Notes: generated by a model not told the origin, from the letters alone. A DNA stretch of 64,000 bases from Tractidigestivibacter sp050946515 (GCF_050946515.1 NZ_JBMNUX010000007.1:62001-126000), one strand, 5' to 3'; positions 9,242 to 17,582 are shown, counted from the first letter of the stretch. A program made the numbers and translations.

Positions 9242-9934
9242 ATGCAGTATTCGGCAGAAGTGGAGCGCATGTGCCCCGTCGCCAAGGGCGCATACCACGG
9301 CCCTGCTCCTATCCCCGAGGAGGGCAAGTGGGTACAGGCCAAGGAGATTTCTGATATCTCCGGTTACACGCACGGTGTCGGTTGGTGCGCCCCGCAGCAG
9401 GGTGCCTGCAAGCTCAGCCTCAACATCAAGAACGGCGTCATCGAGGAGTGCCTCGTCGAGACCATCGGCTGCTCGGGCATGACTCACTCCGCCGCCATGG
9501 CCGCTGAGATCCTTCCGAAGAAGACCATCCTCGAGGCCCTGAACACCGACCTCGTCTGCGACGCAATCAACGTCGCCATGAGGGAGCTCTTCCTCCAGAT
9601 CGTCTACGGCCGCAGCCAGACCGCATTCTCCGAGGGTGGCCTGCCCATTGGCACTGGCCTCGACGACCTCGGCAAGGGCATGCGCTCCATGGTCGGCACC
9701 ACCTACGGCACCGCTGCCAAGGGCGCCCGTTACCTCGAGCTCACCCAGGGCTACATCACGCACATGGCTCTGAACGACAAAGACGAAATCATCGGCTTTG
9801 AGTTCCTGAACCTCGGCAAGTTCACCGATGCCATCAAGGCCGGAGTCGATCCCAAGGAGGCCGTCGAGAAGGCTATGGGCCGCTACGGCCAGTGGGACAA
9901 CCCCGCCAAGGTCATCGATCCTCGTACTGAGTAA
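9242..9934 (+). CDS. NifU/IscU-like iron-sulfur cluster assembly scaffold protein
   Basis: 230 aa, starting at ATG 9242 after AGGAG. It carries cysteines at 11, 49, 56, 70 and 77; the segment TIGCSGMTHSAAMAAEIL resembles the IscU/NifU motif that holds the assembling Fe-S cluster. In many anaerobes a protein of this type lies next to a GGGtGRT protein, as here, 21 bp apart and evidently co-transcribed. The pair's biochemical role is not established to my knowledge. It is much longer than plain IscU (about 125 aa), the extra part being C-terminal. Confidence 0.8.
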   Translation: MQYSAEVERMCPVAKGAYHGPAPIPEEGKWVQAKEISDISGYTHGVGWCAPQQGACKLSLNIKNGVIEECLVETIGCSGMTHSAAMAAEILPKKTILEALNTDLVCDAINVAMRELFLQIVYGRSQTAFSEGGLPIGTGLDDLGKGMRSMVGTTYGTAAKGARYLELTQGYITHMALNDKDEIIGFEFLNLGKFTDAIKAGVDPKEAVEKAMGRYGQWDNPAKVIDPRTE

Positions 9935-9955
9935 ATGGAAAGGAGCTGAGCATAC

Positions 9956-10960
9956 ATGGCAGTTACGTTCGAAGGCTATGAGCGCCGCATCGCCCAAATC
10001 GACAAGGCATGCGAGAAGTACGGCATTGCCGACCTCGAAGACGCTCTGAAGATTTGCACCGACCTCGGGTTCAACCCGTATGACATCACCACGGGCATCC
10101 AGTCCATCGCGTTCGAGAACGCGAAGTGGGCCTACACGCTCGGCTGCGCTATCGCAGTGAAGAAGGGCTGCAAGACCGCGGCTGAGGCCGCTTCCGCCAT
10201 TGGCGAGGGCCTGCAGGCATTCTGCGTCCCCGGCTCCGTCGCTGACGACCGCAAGGTCGGTCTTGGCCACGGCAACCTGGGTGCCATGCTTCTTGGCGAG
10301 GACACCGAGTGCTTCTGCTTCCTCGCTGGTCACGAGTCCTTCGCAGCCGCTGAGGGCGCTATCGGCATTGCCAACAACGCCAACAAGGCTCGCAAGAAGC
10401 CGCTCCGCGTTATCCTGAACGGTCTTGGCAAGGATGCCGCCCAGATCATCTCTCGTATCAACGGCTTCACCTATGTGAAGACCCAGTTTGATTACTACAC
10501 TGGCGAGCTCAAGGTCGTCGAGACCATCCCGTACTCCGATGGTCCGCGCGCCAAGGTCAACTGCTACGGCGCCGATGACGTCCGCGAGGGCGTTGCCATC
10601 ATGTGGCACGAGAACGTTGATATCTCCATCACCGGCAACTCCACCAACCCGACGCGCTTCCAGCACCCCGTTGCTGGCACCTACAAGAAGGAGCGCCTGG
10701 CGGCCGGCAAGAAGTACTTCTCCGTCGCTTCTGGTGGCGGCACTGGTCGTACCCTGCACCCGGACAACATGGCCGCTGGTCCCGCTTCCTACGGCATGAC
10801 CGACACCATGGGCCGCATGCACTCCGACGCCCAGTTTGCTGGCTCTTCGTCCGTGCCTGCGCACGTTGACATGATGGGCCTTATCGGCATGGGCAACAAC
10901 CCGATGGTCGGCTGCACCGTTGCATGCGCAGTCGCCGTCGAGGAGGCCATGAACAAGTAG
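9956..10960 (+). CDS. GGGtGRT protein of unknown function
   Basis: 334 aa with the family's name-giving motif GGGTGRT at 260-266, within an otherwise well-formed soluble protein. Other conserved-looking patches are VGLGHGNLGAMLL (101-113), RVILNGLGKDAAQIISRI (151-168) and GLIGMGNNPMVGCTVACAVA near the C-terminus; cysteines are few and spread. The adjoining Fe-S scaffold gene and shared operon suggest a joint metallocofactor or redox role, which is inference. SD GGAG lies upstream of ATG 9956 and a strong terminator follows. Codon usage is that of a well-expressed gene. Confidence 0.85.
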   Translation: MAVTFEGYERRIAQIDKACEKYGIADLEDALKICTDLGFNPYDITTGIQSIAFENAKWAYTLGCAIAVKKGCKTAAEAASAIGEGLQAFCVPGSVADDRKVGLGHGNLGAMLLGEDTECFCFLAGHESFAAAEGAIGIANNANKARKKPLRVILNGLGKDAAQIISRINGFTYVKTQFDYYTGELKVVETIPYSDGPRAKVNCYGADDVREGVAIMWHENVDISITGNSTNPTRFQHPVAGTYKKERLAAGKKYFSVASGGGTGRTLHPDNMAAGPASYGMTDTMGRMHSDAQFAGSSSVPAHVDMMGLIGMGNNPMVGCTVACAVAVEEAMNK

Positions 10961-11003
10961 GTCCATGTGACCCTGCCCGTTCATAGCGCCACAAGCAAGT
11001 AAC

Positions 11004-11038
11004 AGTGCCGCCGCCCTTCGGGCGGCGGCACTTGTTTT
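11004..11038 (+). terminator. Terminator after the GGGtGRT operon
   Basis: A 13-bp perfect stem, AGTGCCGCCGCCC (11004-11016) and GGGCGGCGGCACT (11020-11032), with loop TTC and then TGTTTT. It ends the scaffold/GGGtGRT operon. Confidence 0.9.
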
Positions 11039-11173
11039 GAATGAAGCCAGCATGCCCAGACCCAAAACCATGCGCCCATCCCGAAAACTATTGGAGCGAA
11101 TCAGCCTTTATTGCTGCCGATTTCTCTGAAATGCACCATTTTTGGGAGGACGCGCTCGAGCCCTGCAAAAATT

Positions 11174-11305
11174 TTTCGATTGTAGGTCTTTTTGCACGGT
11201 GGGCTTAAGTATCACCTTCAGAGTGACATTTTTCTACCTGCAGTTTCTTTCTTTTATAGCCTCTGGCTACTTTAGGGGTACCGTCAAAAAGACCTACAAT
11301 CGAAA
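11174..11305. repeat. 132-bp element with 21-bp perfect terminal inverted repeats
   Basis: Arm 11174-11194 (TTTCGATTGTAGGTC...) is the exact reverse complement of 11285-11305. With a one-base bulge the pairing extends inward through ACGGT/ACCGT. The 90-bp interior has no ORF and contains a short hairpin (ATCAC...GTGAC). It lies in an otherwise gene-free gap, 11039-11458, between convergent units. Part of the interior (TTTTTGCAC..GTGGGCTTA) resembles the 25.4-kb repeat units. Confidence 0.8.
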
Positions 11306-11458
11306 TTTTTCAACAGGCACCGAGCGCGCGTCGCCCGGAAAGAGTTCCAAAAGCACCCACTGCGCGCAATTTCAATGCGAACACTTCGATTTACCTGCTG
11401 GTTTTTTTCAGGCGCCATTCCCCTCGGGTGAAGCTCTGTAGCCCATGCGTTGGCGATC

Positions 11459-12229
11459 CTACACCTCAAGGTCAAAAAGGCGCTCGTACAGTTTGAGCTC
11501 CTCCGGCGTGTTGATGCTCGAGCGAAACTCAACAGAGCCTTCCTGGGCTGCCGGCGCAAGAAGCCCCTCTTCTGTTAGACGGCGACGGGTCTCTCGAGCG
11601 GTTCCCTCTCCACCGTCATACAGAGGAACGTCGCCGACGACCTCGCGAATCTGCTTGCGAATGAAAGGGTAATGCGTGCATCCAAGCACGACAGAATCGA
11701 CCTTCCCGCGCCATTGAGCCAGGTATTTGACCAAAAGCTCGTGTATCTGGGGAAGCGAGGGGTCACCCTTCTCGATAAGCTCGGCAAGGCCCACGCAGGC
11801 GACCTCAATGACCTCCGAGTCAGAGCCCCATCGGTCCTCAAGTCGCTGGAACTTGTCGAGAGACAGCGTGGCGGCCGTTGCCATAACCAAAATGCGATGA
11901 TGATGAGGCGCGAGCGTAGCAGGTTTCAGTGCCGGCTCGACGCCGATTATAGGAACGTCTGGGTACTCAGCGCGAAGGGTTTGCGCAGCTGCAGACGTTG
12001 CCGTATTGCAGGCAATCACAATTGCCTTGGCGCCGTCAGCCAGAAGCTCCTGCACAATGTGACGAGAAAGGGACAGGACCTCGCTCGGGTCTTTGTCACC
12101 ATATGGCGCGTTCGCAGAGTCGCCAAAATAGACGAAGCGCTCATGAGGAAGCTCGCGCACGAGGGGGCGCAAGATGGAAATGCCACCGACGCCAGAGTCG
12201 AAGACCCCAACGAATCCGTCAGTCGCCAC
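11459..12229 (-). CDS. murI: Glutamate racemase
   Basis: Interconverts L- and D-glutamate to supply D-Glu for peptidoglycan. 256 aa. The two catalytic cysteines are evident: Cys74 in IACNTATS and the one in LGCTHYPF near residue 185. FDSGVGGISIL (10-20) is the typical N-terminal loop. GTG 12229 is chosen because GAAGGAGCGCG precedes it and translation then begins MATDGFVGVFDSG; the longer frame upstream lacks homology. Stands alone, facing the slyD-type gene. Confidence 0.94.
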   Translation of the reverse strand: MATDGFVGVFDSGVGGISILRPLVRELPHERFVYFGDSANAPYGDKDPSEVLSLSRHIVQELLADGAKAIVIACNTATSAAAQTLRAEYPDVPIIGVEPALKPATLAPHHHRILVMATAATLSLDKFQRLEDRWGSDSEVIEVACVGLAELIEKGDPSLPQIHELLVKYLAQWRGKVDSVVLGCTHYPFIRKQIREVVGDVPLYDGGEGTARETRRRLTEEGLLAPAAQEGSVEFRSSINTPEELKLYERLFDLEV

Positions 12230-12551
12230 CGCGCTCCTTCCGCCAAAATCACCATTCCTCGCTAGTATGCCACCGCCCGCCTCGTCCGGCAGGCAACACG
12301 GCCCGCAAGTGCAATTCCCCACACGATGGCGCAGGGAATCTTTTTCTAGTTCGTGCGACCATTGACGCGCACGCGATGGTGGCGCTGCACGCTGCCAAGT
12401 TGCGCGAGTTCTGATGCTCAACCTGGCAGCTGGACAATATGTGGGAATGGCGAAAAATGACATTGTCCATCGTGTGGGACGCACGGGACGCAACTTGGGT
12501 ACAGTAAGAGGACGGTGCGCACGAGGCGCGCCTCTACATGAAGGAGAATCA
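12230..12551. other. Divergent intergenic region murI / FKBP gene
   Basis: No gene is supported in these 322 bp. It must hold the promoters of both divergent genes. Visible: an 8-bp inverted repeat TGGACAAT (12431-12438) / ATTGTCCA (12462-12469), and a tandem GGGACGCAC GGGACGCAA just downstream of it. Confidence 0.4.
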
Positions 12552-12980
12552 ATGAGCAACGCAGGCAAGAAGGTAAAGGTCCATTACGTGGGGACTCTGG
12601 ACGACGGAACCAAGTTCGACTCCTCGCGCGACCGCAACCAGCCGCTTGAGTTTACTTGCATGGCAGGTCAGATGATCAAGGGCTTCGATGCGGCCGTCAA
12701 CGAGATGGCCGTCGGCGAGATTCGCAACGTCCACATCCCCGCTGCCGAGGCCTATGGCGAGCACCGCGACGACCTCGTCCAGACCGTCGCAATTAAGGAC
12801 ATGCCCGGGTCCGCCAACCTTGAGGTGGGTCAGCAGGTCTACCTGCAGTCCTCCAACGGTCGCCCCTTCCCCGCCAAAGTGGTTGCAAAGGACCAGGGCA
12901 AGATTACCTTCGACCTCAACCATGAGATGGCGGGCAAGGACCTCAACTTCGAGATTGAGCTCCTCGAGATCGAGGACTAG
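12552..12980 (+). CDS. FKBP-type peptidyl-prolyl isomerase, SlyD-like
   Basis: Cytosolic prolyl isomerase/chaperone. 142 aa, starting at ATG 12552 after GAAGGAGAATCA. The FKBP half begins VKVHYVGTLDDGTKFDSS; FTCMAGQMIKGFDAAVNEMAVGE marks the catalytic loop; the middle (YGEHRDDLVQTV ... LEVGQQVYLQ) is the inserted flap domain of SlyD proteins, and the FKBP fold resumes with FDLNHEMAGKDLNFEIELLEIED. The histidine-rich metal-binding tail of E. coli SlyD is absent. Confidence 0.93.
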   Translation: MSNAGKKVKVHYVGTLDDGTKFDSSRDRNQPLEFTCMAGQMIKGFDAAVNEMAVGEIRNVHIPAAEAYGEHRDDLVQTVAIKDMPGSANLEVGQQVYLQSSNGRPFPAKVVAKDQGKITFDLNHEMAGKDLNFEIELLEIED

Positions 12981-13014
12981 CCGGCTCCAAGCAGCCATCC
13001 ACACGCACAGAAAA

Positions 13015-13050
13015 GGGCGAGCAGGACTTCTCCCGCTCGCCCTCTTTCTT
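13015..13050 (+). terminator. Terminator after the FKBP gene
   Basis: GGGCGAGC (13015-13022) pairs with GCTCGCCC (13035-13042), extended inside by GGA/TCC, followed by TCTTTCTTTCT. The convergent trpB2 stop lies about 90 bp further on. Confidence 0.8.
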
Positions 13051-13140
13051 TCTCCGGCTGCGTTTGACCTGCTTGATGTGGGCCCGACCAGACGATGCCT
13101 GTTGCGTAGGATCGCCGCCACGACCCCCCGCGCCGCGCGC

Positions 13141-14541
13141 TTACTGCAGTCCGGGGATGTGCGGAATGGTGTCAAACCCAGCCTGAAGCTCCTCGTCAGA
13201 GGGGATGTGGTCCTCAAGCTCGCCCTTGTTGTACTTGTCGTAGGCAACCATGTCGAAGTAGCCCGTGCCGGTAAGGCCAAACAGAATCGTCTTTGCTTCG
13301 CCCGTCTCGCGGCACTTCTCGGCCTCGCGGATGGTCTGGAGGATGGCGTGCGCGCTCTCGGGCGCGGGCAGGATGGTCTCGAGCTTGGCGAACTGCTCGG
13401 CCGCGCCGAAGACGTCGGTCTGCTTGACGGCCACAGCTTCCATATAGCCGTCGTGCTTGAGCTTTGAGACGATGGGGCTCATGCCGTGATAGCGCAGGCC
13501 GCCGGCGTGATCGGGGCTGGGAATGAAGCCGTTGCCCAGCGTGTACATCTTGCACAGCGGGCAAGTCTGGCCCGTGTCGGCATAGTCGTATGCGTAGACG
13601 CCGCGCGTAAGCGAGGGGCAGCTTGCGGGCTCAACGCCAATGAAGCGCGTGTCAGGATGGGTGCCGTTCAGCTTGTCGCGCATAAAGGGAGCAATCAATC
13701 CGCCAAAGTTGGACCCGCCGCCGCAGCAGCCGATCACGATGTCGGGATACTCGCCCAGCTCGGAGAGGGCCTCGTAGGACTCCAGGCCGATGATCGACTG
13801 GTGCAGCACCACCTGGTTGAGCACGCTTCCCAGCTGGTAGCGGCCCTTGTTGCCTGGCACGTTGAGCGCGCGCTCGACGGCCTCGGAGATCGCGGTGCCA
13901 AGCGAGCCCGTGCACTCAGGATCGTCCGCGAGAATCTTGCGACCGGCCTCGGTAGTGCTGGACGGCGACGGCGTGATGGTGGCTCCGAAGGTCTGCATGA
14001 CGCTGCGGCGGAACGGCTTCTGCTCGTAGGAGCACTTGACCATGAAGACGTCCAGGTCAAGACCGAAGTGTGCTGCGGCCTCGGATAGCGCAGTGCCCCA
14101 CTGACCGGCGCCCGTCTCGGTCGTGATGTTGGTGATGCCCTGCGCGTAGGCGTAGTAGGCCTGCGCGAGCGCGGAGTTCAGCTTGTGAGAGCCAGAGGTG
14201 TTGTTGCCCTCAAACTTGTAGTAGATCTTGGCCGGAGTGCCCAGCGCCCGCTCCAAGTTGTACGCGCGACAAAGGGGGCTCGGACGGTACACGCGATACA
14301 TCTCCATGACCGGCTCGGGAATCTCAAAGTAGGCGGTGTCGTCGTCCAGCTCCTGCTCGCAGAGGGCGCGCGCGAACACAGGTGCGATGTCATCCACCGT
14401 CGCAATCTTGCCATTGGGCAGTCGCATAGGGTCGGGCTTCTCGGGCATGTCGGCGCGCAGGTTGTACCAAGCGGTTGGAATCTGGTCCTCACGCAGGTAG
14501 ACGCGATAGGGATCCTTGGTTGCAGTTTCGGTCGCGGTCAT
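13141..14541 (-). CDS. trpB: Tryptophan synthase beta chain, TrpB2 type
   Basis: PLP enzyme condensing indole with serine. 466 aa, with the longer N-terminus typical of the TrpB2 branch (EC 4.2.1.122-like) rather than alpha-coupled TrpB1 (about 400 aa). The PLP lysine is Lys120 in GSHKLNSA; the phosphate-binding glycines are in CCGGGSNFGG. ATG 14541 follows GGGAAAGGAAG. No trpA or other trp gene is nearby, so it probably works alone, perhaps salvaging indole. A Trp-rich leader peptide and attenuator directly upstream support a role in tryptophan supply. Confidence 0.93.
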   Translation of the reverse strand: MTATETATKDPYRVYLREDQIPTAWYNLRADMPEKPDPMRLPNGKIATVDDIAPVFARALCEQELDDDTAYFEIPEPVMEMYRVYRPSPLCRAYNLERALGTPAKIYYKFEGNNTSGSHKLNSALAQAYYAYAQGITNITTETGAGQWGTALSEAAAHFGLDLDVFMVKCSYEQKPFRRSVMQTFGATITPSPSSTTEAGRKILADDPECTGSLGTAISEAVERALNVPGNKGRYQLGSVLNQVVLHQSIIGLESYEALSELGEYPDIVIGCCGGGSNFGGLIAPFMRDKLNGTHPDTRFIGVEPASCPSLTRGVYAYDYADTGQTCPLCKMYTLGNGFIPSPDHAGGLRYHGMSPIVSKLKHDGYMEAVAVKQTDVFGAAEQFAKLETILPAPESAHAILQTIREAEKCRETGEAKTILFGLTGTGYFDMVAYDKYNKGELEDHIPSDEELQAGFDTIPHIPGLQ

Positions 14542-14606
14542 TGTCTCTTCCTTTCCCTTGTGTCTCTTGTCCAGTTGCCCAACAGTTGATTTCCGCCTCG
14601 TGGCAT

Positions 14607-14639
14607 AAAAAATGGCCCCCGGAACATGTCCGAGGGCCA
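14607..14639 (-). terminator. trp attenuator terminator
   Basis: Minus-strand TGGCCCTCGGA pairs with TCCGGGGGCCA (one bulge) and is followed by an uninterrupted TTTTTT: a textbook intrinsic terminator placed between the Trp leader ORF and trpB2, 66 bp before the trpB2 start. Confidence 0.85.
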
Positions 14640-14666
14640 AATATGTGCGCGAGTGAGCGGCCGTCG

Positions 14667-14759
14667 TCAGTCCGGAATGGTTTCAGTCCTTGTCCACCAC
14701 CACGCGCCAGCGCATGCGTGCACGCTGAGAAGAGCGTTGTTGTTGGCGAGACGGGACAT
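14667..14759 (-). CDS. trpL: Tryptophan leader peptide
   Basis: A 30-codon ORF from ATG 14759 to TGA 14667, preceded by GAAAGG nine bases upstream. It starts MSRLANNNALL and contains three consecutive Trp codons (GAWWWTRT) about ten codons from the end. Three adjacent Trp codons followed 28 bp later by an intrinsic terminator is the classical arrangement for ribosome-mediated attenuation. A longer in-frame ORF exists, but the SD favours this start. Confidence 0.82.
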   Translation of the reverse strand: MSRLANNNALLSVHACAGAWWWTRTETIPD

Positions 14760-14904
14760 CCGGAGAGCCTTTCTGTTGCTGACGAACGTTGCCGATAACC
14801 ATAACAGAACTTTCCCGCGGATTGCCTGAGAAATTCTCGATTGCCGCTCTTTGAGTACTACTTTCCTCATTCGGCGACCAGACCAGACGGAACAATCACC
14901 CTAT

Positions 14905-16542
14905 TTAGTGAGACCCTCCCCCATGGCTGGACGTCGGCTGAGTCGTCGGCTCGAAGCTGACCCCGAGCGCGTCGGCAACCGCCTCGAGGATGCTATTGCT
15001 GGAATACGTTGCCCCGCTCACCGTGTCGACGTCGAGGGACTGCTCCTCGATGATCTCCGAGATGACCGTCGACTCTGCCCGCGAGAAGTACTGGTCGTCG
15101 TCCTCGTAGGAGTCGACCGTAATGTCCGTGATCTGTCCGCCCTCAACCGTCACGGAGACGGTCGTCGTCCCCCTAAGGCCGGTCCCCGAGCCCTGGTACA
15201 CGCCATCCGCCACGGAAGAGAGGTCAAGGTCGCCCGAAGTGTCGCTCGTTGACTCCGTGTCGCTCGTTGACTCCGTGTCGCTCGTTGACTCCGTGTCGCT
15301 CGTTGACTCCGTCTCCTCGGTCGTCGTAGTTGTCGTGGTCGTCTCGTCCGACGTGCCAAGCGCACTCGCCACAGCCTCGATGATCCCCTCGCTCGAGTAG
15401 GTGGCCCCGCTGACGGTCGCAACATCGGTGGACTGCGTGGAGAGAATCTCCTCTGTCACGCCGGCAAGGGCCTTGTCAAAGAACTCGTCGTCATCCTCGT
15501 AGGAAATCGCCGTGATGTCCGTGATGTAGCCGTTCTCGACGGTCACCTCGACCTCGGTCGTTCCCGAAAAGCCAGTTCCACTGCCTGTATACACGCCGTC
15601 GACATAGCTCCCCTGCGTGGAGGTCGCAGCCTGGGTCGTCGAAGAGGCCGATGCGGTCGCAGCCGAAAGCGCATCGCTCGCAACGTTGCCGACCGTAACC
15701 AGCCCGCAGATGGCGCCCGCCGCCGCAACCCCCACGACCGACGGCGCGGGGTCGGCCCCAAGGCTGTCGAAGCGGCAGGCGTCCAGGCACTCCATGCAGT
15801 CGACGCACTCCCCCGAGTCAACCTCCGCGTCCTCGTGAACATGGATTCCCATGCTGCAGCGAACTGTGCAGCGGCGGCATCCCGTGCAGGAGCGCTTGTC
15901 CCTGCGAATCTTGAAGAGCCTATGAGCGGATGTGGCAGCAAAGATCGCGCCAAGCGGGCAGAGGTAGCGGCAGAAGAACCGATTGACCGCCAGCGACGCC
16001 ACCACAATGGCGATGAGCAGCGCGAATCCCAAGGTGGGAACCGCGGCCGCCATGACCTCGAGGTTGCCCGACACGAGCATCCCAAAGACGCCCCACGGAT
16101 TGAGCGACTCGTCAATAGGCAGCTGGAGCACCCACAAGAAGATGGCGAGAAGGGCAAGCACTACGTACTTCACATACTTGAGCGCAGCGTCGACGGCGTC
16201 TGGAAGCCGCCTCCTCCTGAACATCGCCCTGCGTGCAACCCAAGAGAGAAGGTCTTGCATGGCTCCAAAGGAGCAGAGGTAGCCACAGAAGAACCTGCCC
16301 CATACGGCGCTCACAACCAACACAGCCGCTACCGTGATCAGCTGCGAGGAGAGCCCAGCGAACGAGAAGGACCCCGTCACGAGCGCCGTCACGATGTCCC
16401 CCAAAGACGCTAGCGTCGTCACGAACAGGCTAGGGAAGAGCAAAAACGCAACTAGCTGCGTGACGTGGCGAACCAGCTGCCTCGTCGACGCTCTGCCCCT
16501 CCCGGGCTGCGCGGCATGCGCGCGATACCCACGCGCGCTCAT
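14905..16542 (-). CDS. Membrane NapH/NosR-like ferredoxin with two FMN-binding domains
   Basis: 545 aa, apparently a single-chain extracytosolic electron conduit. Four or five membrane helices (about 28-200) include the NapH-type FCGYLC (85-90) and FCRYLC (190-195) motifs. Two 4Fe-4S motifs follow (CTGCRRCTVRC; CVDCMECLDAC, 219-256), then another hydrophobic segment (about 268-290) and two FMN_bind domains whose SGAT motifs place covalent FMN on Thr381 and Thr512. A Thr/Ser/Glu repeat linker joins the two. ATG 16542 overlaps the apbE stop as ATGA, so it is translationally coupled to the enzyme that would flavinylate it. Confidence 0.85.
   Translation of the reverse strand: MSARGYRAHAAQPGRGRASTRQLVRHVTQLVAFLLFPSLFVTTLASLGDIVTALVTGSFSFAGLSSQLITVAAVLVVSAVWGRFFCGYLCSFGAMQDLLSWVARRAMFRRRRLPDAVDAALKYVKYVVLALLAIFLWVLQLPIDESLNPWGVFGMLVSGNLEVMAAAVPTLGFALLIAIVVASLAVNRFFCRYLCPLGAIFAATSAHRLFKIRRDKRSCTGCRRCTVRCSMGIHVHEDAEVDSGECVDCMECLDACRFDSLGADPAPSVVGVAAAGAICGLVTVGNVASDALSAATASASSTTQAATSTQGSYVDGVYTGSGTGFSGTTEVEVTVENGYITDITAISYEDDDEFFDKALAGVTEEILSTQSTDVATVSGATYSSEGIIEAVASALGTSDETTTTTTTTEETESTSDTESTSDTESTSDTESTSDTSGDLDLSSVADGVYQGSGTGLRGTTTVSVTVEGGQITDITVDSYEDDDQYFSRAESTVISEIIEEQSLDVDTVSGATYSSNSILEAVADALGVSFEPTTQPTSSHGGGSH
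15241..15312. repeat. 18-bp tandem repeat, four copies, inside the FMN-binding protein gene
   Basis: Four exact copies of GTCGCTCGTTGACTCCGT encode a repeating six-residue STSDTE linker (about residues 411-434) between the two FMN domains. The length is a multiple of three, so copy-number change would lengthen or shorten the linker without a frameshift. Confidence 0.95.
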
Positions 16543-17501
16543 GCGACCATCCCCTCTTCTGCACGAACCGTTCCTCCGCACATCGACAGCCGCCCTGCAA
16601 TCCCTGGCGTAGCCCTGACGGCTCCATCGGACGAGACGAACACCGCCTCGAGTCCCCGCGCCTGAAGCACGGGCAGCGCCCTCTCCTCGCCAAGGACCAG
16701 CGCCGCCGTCGCAATCGCGTCGGCGATGGCTGCGCTCTGCCCGACCACCGTAACCTGCACAACCCCGGATTGCGCAGGCCGCCCGGTCCGCGGGTCGATG
16801 ATGTGGTGGCAGCGCCTTCCCCCAACGAGGGCAAAGCGCTCGTTGACGCCGCTTGTGACGACGCATTCGTCGCGGACAGCGAAGGAGGCGAGATAGGACC
16901 CCGTGGGCCTGAAGGGGTTCTGGATTCCAACGCGCGCCTCGCGCCCAACGGTCGCAACCGTTCCCCCGAAGTTCATGAGCCCCGAGCGCGCCCCGCCCTC
17001 ACTGACAAGCTCTCGCGCGCAGTCAAGCGCCCAGCCCTTCGCAATGCCACCGAGGTCAAGGCCCATGCCGCCTCGCTCAAGAAACGCTGTCGAGCTGCCG
17101 GGGTCAAGCTCAAGCCGCTGCATCCCGCAGAGACCGCGAGCCCGTGCGACGCTCTTCTCCGATGGCTCCTTTCCGGAGCGCATCGCCACGCGCCAGACCC
17201 GGCACAGGGGACCCGCCGTCACGTCAAACGAGCCGCCGGTCAGAGTCCAGCACTCCCGGGATAGGGCGAGTATGGAGATCGTCTCGTCCGACACGCGCGC
17301 TGGAGCGATGCCAGCGCGGCGGCCAATCAGCGAGACCTCGCTGCCCTCCTCAAAGGCCGACCACATGTTATGAAGGCCGACGACGCGCATGCGCACCATC
17401 TCGGCGAGCTCGGCGACCCCTGCCCCAGGCTCTCCGGCGAGCTCGACCTTGTTGACGGTCCCCAAGGACGGAAAGCATTTTCTCACGACCTCCATGCTCA
17501 T
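16539..17501 (-). CDS. apbE: FAD:protein FMN transferase
   Basis: Transfers FMN from FAD onto threonine of SGAT motifs in exported flavoproteins. 320 aa. Recognisable blocks are SFDVTAGPLCRVW, GMGLDLGGIAKGWALD, MNFGGTVATVG and HHIIDPRTGRPA, with the metal-binding ADAIATAALVLG segment near the C-terminus. ATG 17501 follows GAGGGAGACGCC. No clear signal peptide or lipobox is seen, so it may act from the cytosolic side, unlike many ApbE lipoproteins. The next gene encodes its likely substrate. Confidence 0.93.
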   Translation of the reverse strand: MSMEVVRKCFPSLGTVNKVELAGEPGAGVAELAEMVRMRVVGLHNMWSAFEEGSEVSLIGRRAGIAPARVSDETISILALSRECWTLTGGSFDVTAGPLCRVWRVAMRSGKEPSEKSVARARGLCGMQRLELDPGSSTAFLERGGMGLDLGGIAKGWALDCARELVSEGGARSGLMNFGGTVATVGREARVGIQNPFRPTGSYLASFAVRDECVVTSGVNERFALVGGRRCHHIIDPRTGRPAQSGVVQVTVVGQSAAIADAIATAALVLGEERALPVLQARGLEAVFVSSDGAVRATPGIAGRLSMCGGTVRAEEGMVA

Positions 17502-17552
17502 GGCGTCTCCCTCAAATCGGCTTGGGCAATGATACGAGCCCAGACCTAAAGA

Positions 17553-17582
17553 AATCCTCTGGACCATTGAGCCCAGAGGATT
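17553..17582 (-). terminator. Inverted repeat / weak terminator upstream of apbE
   Basis: AATCCTCTGG (17553-17562) and CCAGAGGATT (17573-17582) form a perfect 10-bp stem with a 10-nt loop; the minus strand continues TTCTTTAGG. It separates apbE from the degraded region upstream. Confidence 0.5.

Noticed and set aside
9134..11071. 645-codon open frame on the minus strand opposite the GGGtGRT operon
   Set aside because: It is the antisense shadow of two well-supported plus-strand genes with strongly biased third positions; it has no SD and low-complexity Ala/Gly/Val composition.
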